In this document: positions 24,310 to 33,589 of the stretch, in pieces | Numbering within the stretch: the first letter of the stretch is position 1 | Layout: every line of letters begins with the position of its first letter | Assembly: GCA_030424845.1 (NCBI GenBank) | Contig: JAUHWC010000001.1 | Location: 434,001 to 498,000, forward strand | Direction of reading: 5' to 3' | From: Alphaproteobacteria bacterium | GTDB lineage: Bacteria > Pseudomonadota > Alphaproteobacteria > Sphingomonadales > Sphingomonadaceae | DNA length: 64,000 nucleotides | Notes under the pieces: generated by a model | What the model was told of the DNA's origin: nothing | The model's database searches: none | What the model saw: only the letters and a program-made list of their open reading frames with translations | Made by a program: the position numbers and the translations under genes

Positions 24310-25308
24310 GTGCGCAGCCTTATCCAGCACCCTCCGCGAGAGGCGATGGCGCAATTCGCGCCCGGCTTCGGCCAGCGCTTCATCGTCACCATCGATACCG
24401 AGGAAGAGTTCGACTGGGACGCGCCGCTTTCGCGTGACAACCAGGACCATCGCCACATCTCCATGATCGAGGGCTTCCAGCAATTCTGCGAGAATTGCGG
24501 GATCGTGCCGATCTGGCTGGTGGACTGGCCCATCGCCACCTCTGCCCTGGCGCCGCAGATCCTCAAGCCCCGCCTCGCTGACGGCCGCGCGGAGATCGGC
24601 GTGCAGCTCCACCCCTGGGTGAACCCGCCTTTCGACGAAGAGGTGGGCCAGCACAATTCCTTTGCCGGCAACCTGCCAAGGGAGCTGGAGGAGGCGAAAT
24701 TCGCCAACTTGCGCGACAAGATCGAGGAGAGCTTCGGCATCGCCCCGCTGATCTATCGCGCCGGTCGATACGGCCTTGGCCCGCACACCGCGCAATTGCT
24801 GGCGGAACAGGGGCTGGCAATCGACAGTTCGGTGCGCCCGCTGTTCGATTATTCGTCCGCCGGCGGGCCGGATTACCGCAAGTTCCCCCTCGCCCCCTAT
24901 TGGCTGGATGATGACAGGACGCTGCTCGAACTGCCGCTGACGACCAGCTTCTGGGGGATGTTGCGACGGCAGGGAGACCTGATCTTCCCGCGCCTTTGGC
25001 GGATGCCCGAGCTGCGCGGCGTGCTGGCGCGATTGGGCATGCTGGAGCGCATTCCGCTGACGCCGGAGGGCATTACGGTGGAAGAGGCGATCCGCGGGAT
25101 CGACATGGCGCTTGATGACGGGCTGCCGCTGCTGGTCTTTTCGTTCCATTCGCCCTCGCTGGCCCCGGGGCATACGCCCTACGTCCGCAACGAGGATGAC
25201 CTTGACGCATTGTATGACTGGTGGCGGCAAATCTTCGCCTATCTCGAGGGGCGCGGCGTGAAGCCCAGCTGCGTTTCCGACGTGATGGCCAATGTCATCC
25301 GTGATTAG
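24310..25308 (+). CDS. Polysaccharide deacetylase family protein (NodB-like)
   Basis: The GTG at 24310 is preceded by AGGGGAG at 7 bases, which favours it over the ATG at 24346. The 332-residue cytoplasmic protein has a NodB-like fold. FIVTIDTEEEFDWD supplies the metal-binding acidic residues, GVQLHPWVNPP a histidine, and LLVFSFHSPSLAPG the late His motif. Members named WalW-like occur in surface polysaccharide loci. The substrate is unknown. No signal peptide is seen, so it would act on cytoplasmic or membrane-facing glycans. It follows the split histidine kinase by 43 bp. Confidence 0.82.
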   Translation: MRSLIQHPPREAMAQFAPGFGQRFIVTIDTEEEFDWDAPLSRDNQDHRHISMIEGFQQFCENCGIVPIWLVDWPIATSALAPQILKPRLADGRAEIGVQLHPWVNPPFDEEVGQHNSFAGNLPRELEEAKFANLRDKIEESFGIAPLIYRAGRYGLGPHTAQLLAEQGLAIDSSVRPLFDYSSAGGPDYRKFPLAPYWLDDDRTLLELPLTTSFWGMLRRQGDLIFPRLWRMPELRGVLARLGMLERIPLTPEGITVEEAIRGIDMALDDGLPLLVFSFHSPSLAPGHTPYVRNEDDLDALYDWWRQIFAYLEGRGVKPSCVSDVMANVIRD

Positions 25309-25382
25309 CGTGTTTCATCGCTTGCCACGCGGCGGTGCTGCGGCTACTTCCGCGCCCGCGGTGGGGTGACCCATTTGGTGAA

Positions 25383-25458
25383 GGGCCTGTAGCTCAGCGG
25401 TTAGAGCTGGCCGCTCATAACGGCTAGGTCGCGGGTTCGAATCCTGCCGGGCCCACCA
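25383..25458 (+). tRNA. tRNA with CAU anticodon, probably tRNA-Ile2
   Basis: A 76-base cloverleaf with acceptor GGGCCTG/CGGGCCC and D-arm GCTC...GAGC. The anticodon stem GGCCG/CGGCT encloses CTCATAA, giving anticodon CAU. The T-arm is GCGGG-TTCGAAT-CCTGC and CCA is encoded. The acceptor and D-arm resemble tRNA-Ile(GAU), so this is most likely the lysidine-modified tRNA-Ile2 that reads AUA; elongator tRNA-Met is the alternative. Confidence 0.88.
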
Positions 25459-25474
25459 ACCGCACGAAATCGGT

Positions 25475-25551
25475 CGGGGAGTGGCGCAGCCTGGTAGCGC
25501 ACTTGTTTTGGGTACAAGGGGTCGCTGGTTCGAATCCAGTCTCCCCGACCA
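25475..25551 (+). tRNA. tRNA-Pro (anticodon UGG)
   Basis: A 77-base cloverleaf with acceptor CGGGGAG/CTCCCCG. The anticodon stem CTTGT/ACAAG encloses TTTGGGT, so the anticodon is UGG. The T-arm is identical to that of the GGG isoacceptor at 6.3 kb, and CCA is encoded. It lies 16 bp after the CAU tRNA, so the two are probably processed from one transcript. Confidence 0.97.
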
Positions 25552-25692
25552 GTTTCGGCGGGAAGCCACCAGCACAAGCATCCCCGCACAGTTGATCGAT
25601 CCCCGGCTCAACCACCTTGCCCCGCCCGCAGTTAGCCCCTATCTGCGCGGGCAAATCCGCAAGACACGAATTTCCCCTGAAAAGGACGACGA

Positions 25693-27366
<1,674 letters not shown>

Positions 27367-27372
27367 CAAGAG

Positions 27373-27397
27373 AAGGGGCGAGATCACCTCGCCCCTT
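27373..27397 (+). terminator. Terminator hairpin of ettA
   Basis: AAGGGGCGAG and CTCGCCCCTT form a perfect 10-bp stem with loop ATCAC, 7 bp after the ettA stop. The T-run is short (TT), as is common in this group. Confidence 0.7.
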
Positions 27398-27460
27398 CCG
27401 GTCAGGCCAAAAGCCAGACCAGCAAGACAATTGCTCGCGCAAGCGCGGCATGAATATGGT

Positions 27461-27549
27461 CCGTTCGCCCTGAGCTTCTCGAAGGGCCGCAATTCCCTCC
27501 GCTTCTGTTCCGGACGGTAGCGGTGCTTCGACAAGCTCGGAACGAACGG
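27461..27549. repeat. Intergenic inverted repeat, CTTCGACAAGC family
   Basis: The left arm CCGTTCGCCCTGAGCTTCTCGAAG (27461-27484) and right arm CTTCGACAAGCTCGGAACGAACGG (27526-27549) are imperfect inverted copies. About 41 bases separate them. The core GAGCTTGTCGAAG is a short element I associate with intergenic regions of sphingomonad genomes. This gap of 374 bp between ettA and the PNPOx-like gene holds the ettA terminator, this repeat and the motif at 27692, with no supported gene. Confidence 0.7.
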
Positions 27550-27691
27550 GTATCGCAGTGTTGTGCTATCCTACACCCGCAGCCTTGCGCCAGCATCGCG
27601 GCATGACCGCACTTCGACTCTTCCCCCAACACCGCAAGCAGCGCCCGCAATCCCGCGCCCGCACCGGCCGGGGATTTGCCTTTCCAATACC

Positions 27692-27708
27692 GTGTTCCAT
27701 GCGTTCCA
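27692..27708 (-). repeat. 17-base motif TGGAACGCATGGAACAC
   Basis: On the minus strand this reads TGGAACGCATGGAACAC. It matches 16 of 17 bases of the motif at 51919-51935. Both copies are intergenic and both lie near a CTTCGACAAGC core, which suggests a dispersed composite repeat. Confidence 0.55.
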
Positions 27709-27740
27709 AGCGTGCCGCAGTTGCGACAGGCCGAGCGTGT

Positions 27741-28325
27741 CTACGGCACCACCCAGCGCCCCGCCCATTCTCCCGGGCCGCCGGTGAACCGGGCGCGGCG
27801 GTGGCCGTTGTGCGCAAGCCACAGCCAGTCGAGCGTGTGCAGTTCCACCAGCAGCACCGCAAAGTTCTCGCGCGCGGGGACAAGCTGCTCGTCATCAGGC
27901 TTGATGCCTTCCACCACGGCAGGAAGGCCCGAGGTCGCCTCTTCGCTCAATGTGCCGGGCGCGCCCTGCGCAAGGTAGCAGCGCCGGGCGTAATTGCTCG
28001 CCGCCTCCCACGCCGCATCGGCCACGGGGCCCTGCGTTTCGATCCGGCCAATGCCCTTCGTGCGGATCTGGATCTTGGCATCGGGATCATGGAACAGCAG
28101 CCCCACAGGCGCGCCCTTGCCGATGGCTTCGCACTTGGGCGAGCGGGCATCGGTGTGCAGGCGGCAGGTCCAGCATTTGCGATCGAAGGCGCGCAGCACC
28201 ATGATCCGCACATCGGCATCAGCCGTGCCGACAACCGGCGTGTGCATGGGCGAGCGGCGGTTGCTGGCCGCTTCGGACAGGCTCTTGGCGATATCCTCTG
28301 CGACCTGGTCGAGCGTTTCAAACAT
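27741..28325 (-). CDS. Pyridoxamine 5'-phosphate oxidase-like protein
   Basis: A 194-residue cytoplasmic protein starting MFETLDQVAEDIAKSLSEAA. The split-barrel FMN-binding region includes RRSPMHTPVVGTADADVRIMVLRAFD, the equivalent of the PNPOx strand pair, then LLFHDPDAKIQIRTKGIGRIETQG. The C-terminal part ends ELHTLDWLWLAHNGHRRARF. True PdxH enzymes end with a PLP-binding RxRR motif, and here HRRAR is at best a remnant. It is likely an FMN-dependent or cofactor-binding relative of unknown substrate. It is divergent from the RcnB-like gene with about 196 bp between the starts. Confidence 0.8.
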   Translation of the reverse strand: MFETLDQVAEDIAKSLSEAASNRRSPMHTPVVGTADADVRIMVLRAFDRKCWTCRLHTDARSPKCEAIGKGAPVGLLFHDPDAKIQIRTKGIGRIETQGPVADAAWEAASNYARRCYLAQGAPGTLSEEATSGLPAVVEGIKPDDEQLVPARENFAVLLVELHTLDWLWLAHNGHRRARFTGGPGEWAGRWVVP

Positions 28326-28521
28326 CGCCCTTTCCTGCGCGCTCGGCCGCGATGTTGCAACACGGACCTTGCGCCCCGACGTTCAGGAAAGACGATTCAA
28401 AGATGAACGTTAAACAAACAACCCGGTTCAGTTAACGGACAGGGCGACTCGCGTATCAGAACTGTATCACAAGGGCCGCAACCCACTCGGCGGCAACACC
28501 AGACCGAAGGAGGATGCCGCC

Positions 28522-29571
28522 ATGCGTCTTGCAAAACTCTTGAAATCCAGCGGAATCGCCGCCCTTGCCGTGGCGATGGCCGTTCCGGCGATCCCGGCGC
28601 AGGCCGCCGGCTCTGCCGCCAGTACCGCAGCCGAACAGCAGGCCGACCGCCAGGTACGCGGGGAGAACCGCGGCAATCGCGGCGAGGCCCGCCAGAACAA
28701 CCGCGGCGACCGCCAGCAGGCCCGGCAGGAACGCCGGTCCGGCAATGACGGCAACCGTGGCCAGATGCGCCAGGCACGCCAGGAAGCCCGCCAGGTCGAA
28801 CGCCAGGCAGATCGCCGAGCAGAGCGTGTCGAGAACCGGGGCGACCGCCGTGCAGCCGACCTGCGCCGGCAGGATCGCCCGCGCGCCGCAGCTCAGGTCG
28901 ATCGCCGCAGCGAGCGTCGTGCCGAGAGGATCGACCGCCAGGGCGAGCGCCGGGCGGCCGAAATCCGCCAGGCAGCGCGCCAGGACCGTGACTGGAACCG
29001 TGATCGCGACACCCGCAACGAGCGTCCGCGCAACCTTGGCGAACGCCTTGGCGCAACGGACAGCCGGGCCATCGACCGGGCAGAACGCCGTGAAAACCGC
29101 CGTGACCGGGACGTGCGCAATGTGAACAGCCGGGCCTATCGCGACAATGACCGCAACCGCGACTATCGCGATCGTGACCGCAACCGGTCTTACCGCGATC
29201 GCAACGGCTCCTATCGCGATGGCTACAGGGATGCCCGGCGCAATGCCCGCAGGGACTATCGCCGGTGGGATCGCAGGTGGCGTGACAACAACCGCTACAA
29301 CTGGAACCGCTATCGCTATTCCAACCGCAACATCTACCGCCTGGGCCGCTATTACGCGCCTAACCGGAACTACAACTATCGCCGCCTGAGCATCGGCTTC
29401 TACATCGACAGCCTGTTCTTCGGCAGCCGCTACTGGATTTCCGACCCGTGGCAGTATCGCCTGCCCGCCGTCTACGGCCCCTATCGCTGGGTGCGCTATT
29501 ATGACGACGTGCTGCTGGTGGATACCTACACCGGCGAGGTGGTGGACGTGATCTACGACTTCTTCTGGTAA
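28522..29571 (+). CDS. RcnB-like exported protein with long Arg/Asp/Asn-rich region
   Basis: A 349-residue precursor. The signal peptide is SSGIAALAVAMAVPAIPAQAA. Residues about 35-270 are low-complexity and dominated by Arg, Asn, Asp, Gln and later Tyr (RDRDRNRSYRDRNGSYRDGYRD). The last 60-70 residues form the RcnB-type domain (YWISDPWQYRLPAVYGPYRWVRYYDDVLLVDTYTGEVVDVIYDFFW). E. coli RcnB is a small periplasmic protein tied to nickel/cobalt efflux, but no rcnA is near. The repeat-rich middle may bind nucleic acid, polyanions or metal, which is not shown. GAAGGAGG lies about 8 bases before the ATG. A strong terminator follows. Confidence 0.85.
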   Translation: MRLAKLLKSSGIAALAVAMAVPAIPAQAAGSAASTAAEQQADRQVRGENRGNRGEARQNNRGDRQQARQERRSGNDGNRGQMRQARQEARQVERQADRRAERVENRGDRRAADLRRQDRPRAAAQVDRRSERRAERIDRQGERRAAEIRQAARQDRDWNRDRDTRNERPRNLGERLGATDSRAIDRAERRENRRDRDVRNVNSRAYRDNDRNRDYRDRDRNRSYRDRNGSYRDGYRDARRNARRDYRRWDRRWRDNNRYNWNRYRYSNRNIYRLGRYYAPNRNYNYRRLSIGFYIDSLFFGSRYWISDPWQYRLPAVYGPYRWVRYYDDVLLVDTYTGEVVDVIYDFFW

Positions 29572-29616
29572 GCCGCCCTTCGACAGGCCGTTGCCGGAAG
29601 AGTGGCCGGCATTCGG

Positions 29617-29648
29617 AACCCCCGCCTTCCCCTGAGGGCGGGGGTTTT
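29617..29648 (+). terminator. Rho-independent terminator after the RcnB-like gene
   Basis: AACCCCCGCC and GGCGGGGGTT form a perfect 10-bp stem with a 10-base loop, followed by TTTT. It lies 46 bp after the stop codon. Confidence 0.8.
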
Positions 29649-29707
29649 GGCGTGGCGGGTCACGCGGGGGCTTTCCTACGTCCGGCCGCAGGGTTAGGAC
29701 CAGCTCC

Positions 29708-30409
29708 ATGGCAGTGAAGGTGAGAAAGGAATTCCTCGCGGACCAGCCGCGCTTGCGCCGGTTGGGCAAGGAAGTGCGCGAGCGGCTGGCAGCCAATCCG
29801 AAGGTCTGGAAATTCCCCTCGGACGAGGCGGAGCTCTATGCCGTGGCCGATTTCATGACACCGGAGGAATGCGAGCGCCTGATCGCCATGATCGATTCGG
29901 TGGCCAAGCCATCCACCGTGTTCGATACCGAAAGCCGCGACGGATTGCGCACCCACTACGCCGATGGTTATCGCACCTCCTATTCGGGCGATGTCGATCC
30001 GCATGATCCCTTCGTGAAGAAGATCAACCGGCGGCTGAACGACCTGATGGGGATCGAGCCCGAATATGGCGAGACGATCCAGGGCCAGCGCTACATGCCC
30101 GGGCAGGAATTCAAGGACCATCACGACTGGTTCCATCCCAACACCAATTACTGGGATTTCGAAATGAGCCGCGGAGGCCAGCGCGCCTATACCGCAATGG
30201 TGTTCCTGAACACGGTCGAGGAAGGTGGCACCACCGATTTCACCGAGCTGGAGATCTCGATCGAGCCGCGGCCCGGCGTGCTCTTGCTGTGGAACAATGC
30301 CGATGCCGACGGGCTGCCCAACCGCAAGACCTTGCACGCAGGGCGGCCGGTGGTGAAAGGCACCAAATACGTCTTCACCAAGTGGTACCGGGCGCAGCGC
30401 TGGCGCTGA
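29708..30409 (+). CDS. 2-oxoglutarate/Fe(II) oxygenase (prolyl 4-hydroxylase-like)
   Basis: A 233-residue cytoplasmic protein of the P4Hc class. The iron triad is visible: His138 and Asp140 in FKDHHDWFHP and a distal His near 210 in KTLHAGRPV. The 2OG carboxylate-binding lysine is probably in KGTKYVFTKW. An N-terminal helical region (residues 1-45) precedes the domain. It would hydroxylate a prolyl or other side chain using O2 and 2-oxoglutarate. The protein substrate is unknown. A convergent lysS ends 7 bp away. The ATG at 29708 is the only sensible start. Confidence 0.9.
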   Translation: MAVKVRKEFLADQPRLRRLGKEVRERLAANPKVWKFPSDEAELYAVADFMTPEECERLIAMIDSVAKPSTVFDTESRDGLRTHYADGYRTSYSGDVDPHDPFVKKINRRLNDLMGIEPEYGETIQGQRYMPGQEFKDHHDWFHPNTNYWDFEMSRGGQRAYTAMVFLNTVEEGGTTDFTELEISIEPRPGVLLLWNNADADGLPNRKTLHAGRPVVKGTKYVFTKWYRAQRWR

Positions 30410-30416
30410 CGCCCCG

Positions 30417-32039
30417 TCAGGCTTTCGCCAGCGCGTCCGCGATCAGCTTGCGGCTGTTCTCGATGCCGTAAAGGGCGATGAAGCTGCCCATGCGCGGCCC
30501 CTGGTCGCTGCCCAGCAGCGTCTGGTAAAGCGCCTTGAACCAGTCGCGCAGGCTCTCGAAGCCGTATTCTTCCTTCTTGCCGATTTCATAGACCTGCGTC
30601 TGCATCTCCTCGGCAGGCGTATCGGCAGCGATCCCGGCAAGATAGGCATCCAGCTCGCGCAGGGCGGAAGCCTCCGTCGCACTCGGAGCACGGCGGTTCA
30701 GCGTCGGCGCCACGAAATCGCGGTTGTAGGCAAGAGCCGTGCCCACCAGCACATCGAGGTCGGGATAGGCTTCGGGCGTTGCATCCTGCACGTAATTGGC
30801 AAGGTATGCCCACACCTGCTCGCGCGTGGCTTCCGCGCCCAGCACGCTGACAAGGTTGAGCAGCAGGCCGTAGGTCACGGGCAAGGTATCGCCCGCGCCT
30901 TCGTCATTGCCCGCGGCGTGCAGCAGGTTCCACGCCGGGTTGCCCAGCCGCTTGTCCCAGTCCTGCTCGGGAATGCGCTCGCGGAACTGCCAGTACTCGT
31001 CCACGGCGCGCGGGATCACGCCGATATGCAGCTGCTTGGCACTCTTGGGATTGGCAAAGAGGTAATGGCCAAGGCTTTCCTCGCTGCCGTAGGTCAGCCA
31101 TTCCTCGATCGAGAGGCCGTTGCCCTTCGACTTGGAAATCTTCTCGCCGTTCGCATCGAGGAACAGTTCGTAGATCATGCCCTCGGGCTTCTTGCCACCC
31201 AACACCTGCACGATCCGGCCGGACTGGGTTACGCTGTCGGTCAGGTCCTTGCCGCACATTTCGTAATCCACGCCCAGCGCATACCAGCGCATGGCCCAGT
31301 CCACCTTCCATTGCAGCTTGGCCTGTCCGCCGAAGATGCAGTGTTCGATGATCTCGCCTTCGTCCTCGAAGCGCACGATACCGTTCTCGGCATCGACCAC
31401 CTCGACCGGAACCTGCAACACGATCCCGCTCTTGGGGCTAACGGGCAGGACCGGCGAATAGGTCTTGCGGCGTTCCTCGCGCAGCGTGGGCAGCATGATC
31501 GCCTGGATGTCGTCATACTTGCGCAGCACCTGGCGCAGCGCATCGTCAAACGCGCCGGAATTGTAGCGGTCGCTGGCAGAGACGAATTCGTAATCGAAGC
31601 CGAACCGGTCAAGGAATTCGCGCAGGCGGCGGTTGTTGGTCCCGGCAAAGCTGTCATTCGATCCGAAAGGGTCGGGAATGCGGCTCAACGGCATGCCGAG
31701 GTGCTTTGCCAGCATGTCCTTGTTGGGCACGTTGTCAGGCACCTTGCGCAGGCCGTCCATGTCATCGCTGAAGGCGACGAGGCGCGTGGGTGCTGGCGTG
31801 CTGTCCTCGCTCGCCACGATCTCGTAGGCGCGCCGGACCAGCGTGGTGCGCAGCACCTCCTGGAAGGTGCCGATGTGCGGCAGGCCGGAGGGGCCGTATC
31901 CGGTTTCGAACAGTACCGGCACGACCTTGCCGTCCTGGTCCTTCTTGGAACCATTGAACCGCTTCACGAGTTTCATAGCCTCCTGGAAAGGCCATGCCTT
32001 GGAGGATCGGGCGGCAGAAATCAGTGCTTCGTCGAACAT
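30417..32039 (-). CDS. lysS: Lysyl-tRNA synthetase, class I
   Basis: The ATG at 32039 (MFDEALISAARSSKAWPFQEA) gives 540 residues; the track start at 32075 adds 12 atypical residues. Class I signatures are present: GYGPSGLPHIGTFQEV (HIGH-type) and GEKISKSKGNGLS (KMSKS-type). A C-terminal helical anticodon-binding domain follows. It charges tRNA-Lys. Alphaproteobacteria and archaea use this class I enzyme, while most other bacteria use a class II LysRS, so it supports the taxonomic placement. It is divergent from the MscS gene. Confidence 0.97.
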   Translation of the reverse strand: MFDEALISAARSSKAWPFQEAMKLVKRFNGSKKDQDGKVVPVLFETGYGPSGLPHIGTFQEVLRTTLVRRAYEIVASEDSTPAPTRLVAFSDDMDGLRKVPDNVPNKDMLAKHLGMPLSRIPDPFGSNDSFAGTNNRRLREFLDRFGFDYEFVSASDRYNSGAFDDALRQVLRKYDDIQAIMLPTLREERRKTYSPVLPVSPKSGIVLQVPVEVVDAENGIVRFEDEGEIIEHCIFGGQAKLQWKVDWAMRWYALGVDYEMCGKDLTDSVTQSGRIVQVLGGKKPEGMIYELFLDANGEKISKSKGNGLSIEEWLTYGSEESLGHYLFANPKSAKQLHIGVIPRAVDEYWQFRERIPEQDWDKRLGNPAWNLLHAAGNDEGAGDTLPVTYGLLLNLVSVLGAEATREQVWAYLANYVQDATPEAYPDLDVLVGTALAYNRDFVAPTLNRRAPSATEASALRELDAYLAGIAADTPAEEMQTQVYEIGKKEEYGFESLRDWFKALYQTLLGSDQGPRMGSFIALYGIENSRKLIADALAKA

Positions 32040-32067
32040 GGCGGGCGCTTTTGCCCAAAGATACGCG

Positions 32068-32083
32068 TTTCGCAAGCGCGAAA
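32068..32083. promoter_or_regulatory. Palindrome TTTCGC-AAGC-GCGAAA in the lysS/mscS divergent region
   Basis: Perfect 6-bp arms with a 4-base spacer lie 29 bp before the lysS start and 52 bp before the mscS start. It could be an operator for either promoter. No protein can be assigned. Confidence 0.35.
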
Positions 32084-32134
32084 GCCCGCAAATGGCGTTC
32101 CAGCAACAACAAGGATCACAATCAGGAGCCCGTT

Positions 32135-33016
32135 TTGGATCTCATTACCCCCATTCGCGATCAGGCAGAATCCATGCTGCTTGGCGCGGTTTCCATCATT
32201 CCCAACCTCGTCCTGGCCCTCATCACCATCATCCTCACCTGGATCGTGGCGAAGTTCGCGGTGCGCATCGCCAACCGGTTGGTCGGCAAGACCAATGTCC
32301 GTACGGACCTCAAGAACCTCGCCGCCACTCTGGTGCGGGTGCTGATCTGGATTTTCGGCCTGCTCATCGCCGCCGCCGTGGCCATCCCGGGCTTCACCCC
32401 GGCCGGCATGATCGCCGGCCTCGGCGTTGGTGCGCTGGCCATCGGTTTCGCCTTCCAGGACATTTTCGAGAACTTCCTCGCCGGTGTGCTGATCATGCTG
32501 CGCGACAAGATGAATATCGGTGACTACATTGAGGCTGACGGGATTGACGGCACGGTGGAGCAGATCACCCTGCGCGAAACGCATATCCGCCAGTTCTCCG
32601 GCGAACTGACCATCCTGCCCAATTCGATGATCTTCAAGAATGCCGTGAAGATCTATTCCGAGCGCCCGCAGCGCCGTTTCCAGCTGATGGTGGGCGTGTC
32701 CTATGACACCGACCTCGCCCATGCCGAGAAGGTCATACGCGCCGCCGTGGAAGGCGTCGCAACGATCGATCCCGAAAAGGGAGTGGACGTGCAGGCCAAT
32801 GCCTTTGGCGGCAGTTCGCTCGATTTCCTCGTCCGCTGGTGGGTCAATACCGAAGAAAACAGCCTGTTCATGGTCCATCACGAAGTGGTGCTGGCGATCA
32901 AGAAGGCGCTCGACGAGGCGCGGATCGACATCCCCTTCCCCATCGTCACGAACATGTTTGCCGAATCCTTGCCGGTGGAAGGCAAGGTCAAGCAGATCGA
33001 GCCCGCTCCGGCATAG
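32135..33016 (+). CDS. MscS-family small-conductance mechanosensitive channel
   Basis: I chose the TTG at 32135 (LDLITPIRDQAESML), because CAGGAG lies 6 bases upstream. The track's ATG at 31994 lies inside the lysS start region. The 293-residue protein has three transmembrane segments. The pore helix TM3 is unmistakable (GMIAGLGVGALAIGFAFQDIFENFLAGVLIMLRD). The beta domain (IGDYIEADGIDGTVEQITLRETHIR...LTILPNSMIF) and alpha/beta domain follow. It opens on membrane tension during hypo-osmotic shock. The next ATG (ESM) would remove the first 13 residues and is less likely. Confidence 0.93.
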   Translation: MDLITPIRDQAESMLLGAVSIIPNLVLALITIILTWIVAKFAVRIANRLVGKTNVRTDLKNLAATLVRVLIWIFGLLIAAAVAIPGFTPAGMIAGLGVGALAIGFAFQDIFENFLAGVLIMLRDKMNIGDYIEADGIDGTVEQITLRETHIRQFSGELTILPNSMIFKNAVKIYSERPQRRFQLMVGVSYDTDLAHAEKVIRAAVEGVATIDPEKGVDVQANAFGGSSLDFLVRWWVNTEENSLFMVHHEVVLAIKKALDEARIDIPFPIVTNMFAESLPVEGKVKQIEPAPA

Positions 33017-33037
33017 TCCCGAAACAGATTGGCATGA

Positions 33038-33063
33038 AAGGGCGGCCTTTGCGGGCCGCCCTT
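33038..33063. terminator. Hairpin between convergent mscS and Tat-protein genes
   Basis: AAGGGCGGCC and GGCCGCCCTT form a perfect 10-bp stem with loop TTTGCG. It lies between two convergent stops (33016 and 33089) and could serve both strands. T-runs are weak on each side. Confidence 0.65.
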
Positions 33064-33088
33064 GGTCATGCGCCGACCAGGGACCGCT

Positions 33089-33589
33089 TCAAACGAGTGC
33101 GACCTCGCTGATCACCCAGCCATCGCCGCGCTTGGCGAATTGCGCGACGAGCGTCTTGCTTGCGGAGTGGATGCTGGCTGCATTGCCTTGCAAGCGCGCC
33201 ATCTGGACGATGGTTTCGCTGCCTTCAAGCTGCTCGGCGAGATCGACCTTGCAGGCAATGCGCGCGGTGGCACTGGCCCCGTCCTCAGCAATGGCCAGAT
33301 CGCTGGCGGAATCTTCGCGCGCCAGCTTGCTCACAGCCTCGCCCAGCGCAGGGGCCTTGCCATTGGCGAAAAGCTTGCTCGTGCCCTTCGCCCCGCTGGC
33401 GTTGAACGCGCGCAGGAAGTCCTGCGCCAACTCTTCGACGGCGCGTTCGTCCTGCATCCGCGCCAGCGCGGCCTTGCTGCCATCGTCTGCGAGCGCAGCT
33501 ACCGGAAGGCCCATTGCGGCAGCCGGGGTGGCAACCAACGCACTCACTTTCAGGAAGTTGCGGCGCGACGTGTCCGTTGCCTTGCTCAT
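33089..33589 (-). CDS. Tat-exported protein of unknown function (NTF2-like size)
   Basis: The ATG at 33589 gives 166 residues. The N-terminus SRRNFLKVSALVATPAAAMGLPVAALA is an excellent twin-arginine signal (S-R-R-x-F-L-K) with an Ala-x-Ala cleavage site. The mature part of about 130 residues starts with a helical stretch (LARMQDERAVEELAQDFLRAFN) and ends in strands (GWVISEVALV). This is compatible with an NTF2/SnoaL-like fold, but I do not recognise it with certainty. Its start overlaps the stop of the upstream MoaF-like gene as ATGA, so the two are translationally coupled. Tat export suggests it folds or binds a cofactor before secretion. Confidence 0.8.
   Translation of the reverse strand: MSKATDTSRRNFLKVSALVATPAAAMGLPVAALADDGSKAALARMQDERAVEELAQDFLRAFNASGAKGTSKLFANGKAPALGEAVSKLAREDSASDLAIAEDGASATARIACKVDLAEQLEGSETIVQMARLQGNAASIHSASKTLVAQFAKRGDGWVISEVALV

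Noticed and set aside
27558-28406. 282-residue plus ORF
   Set aside because: It lies opposite the PNPOx-like gene, is low-complexity and has no ribosome site.
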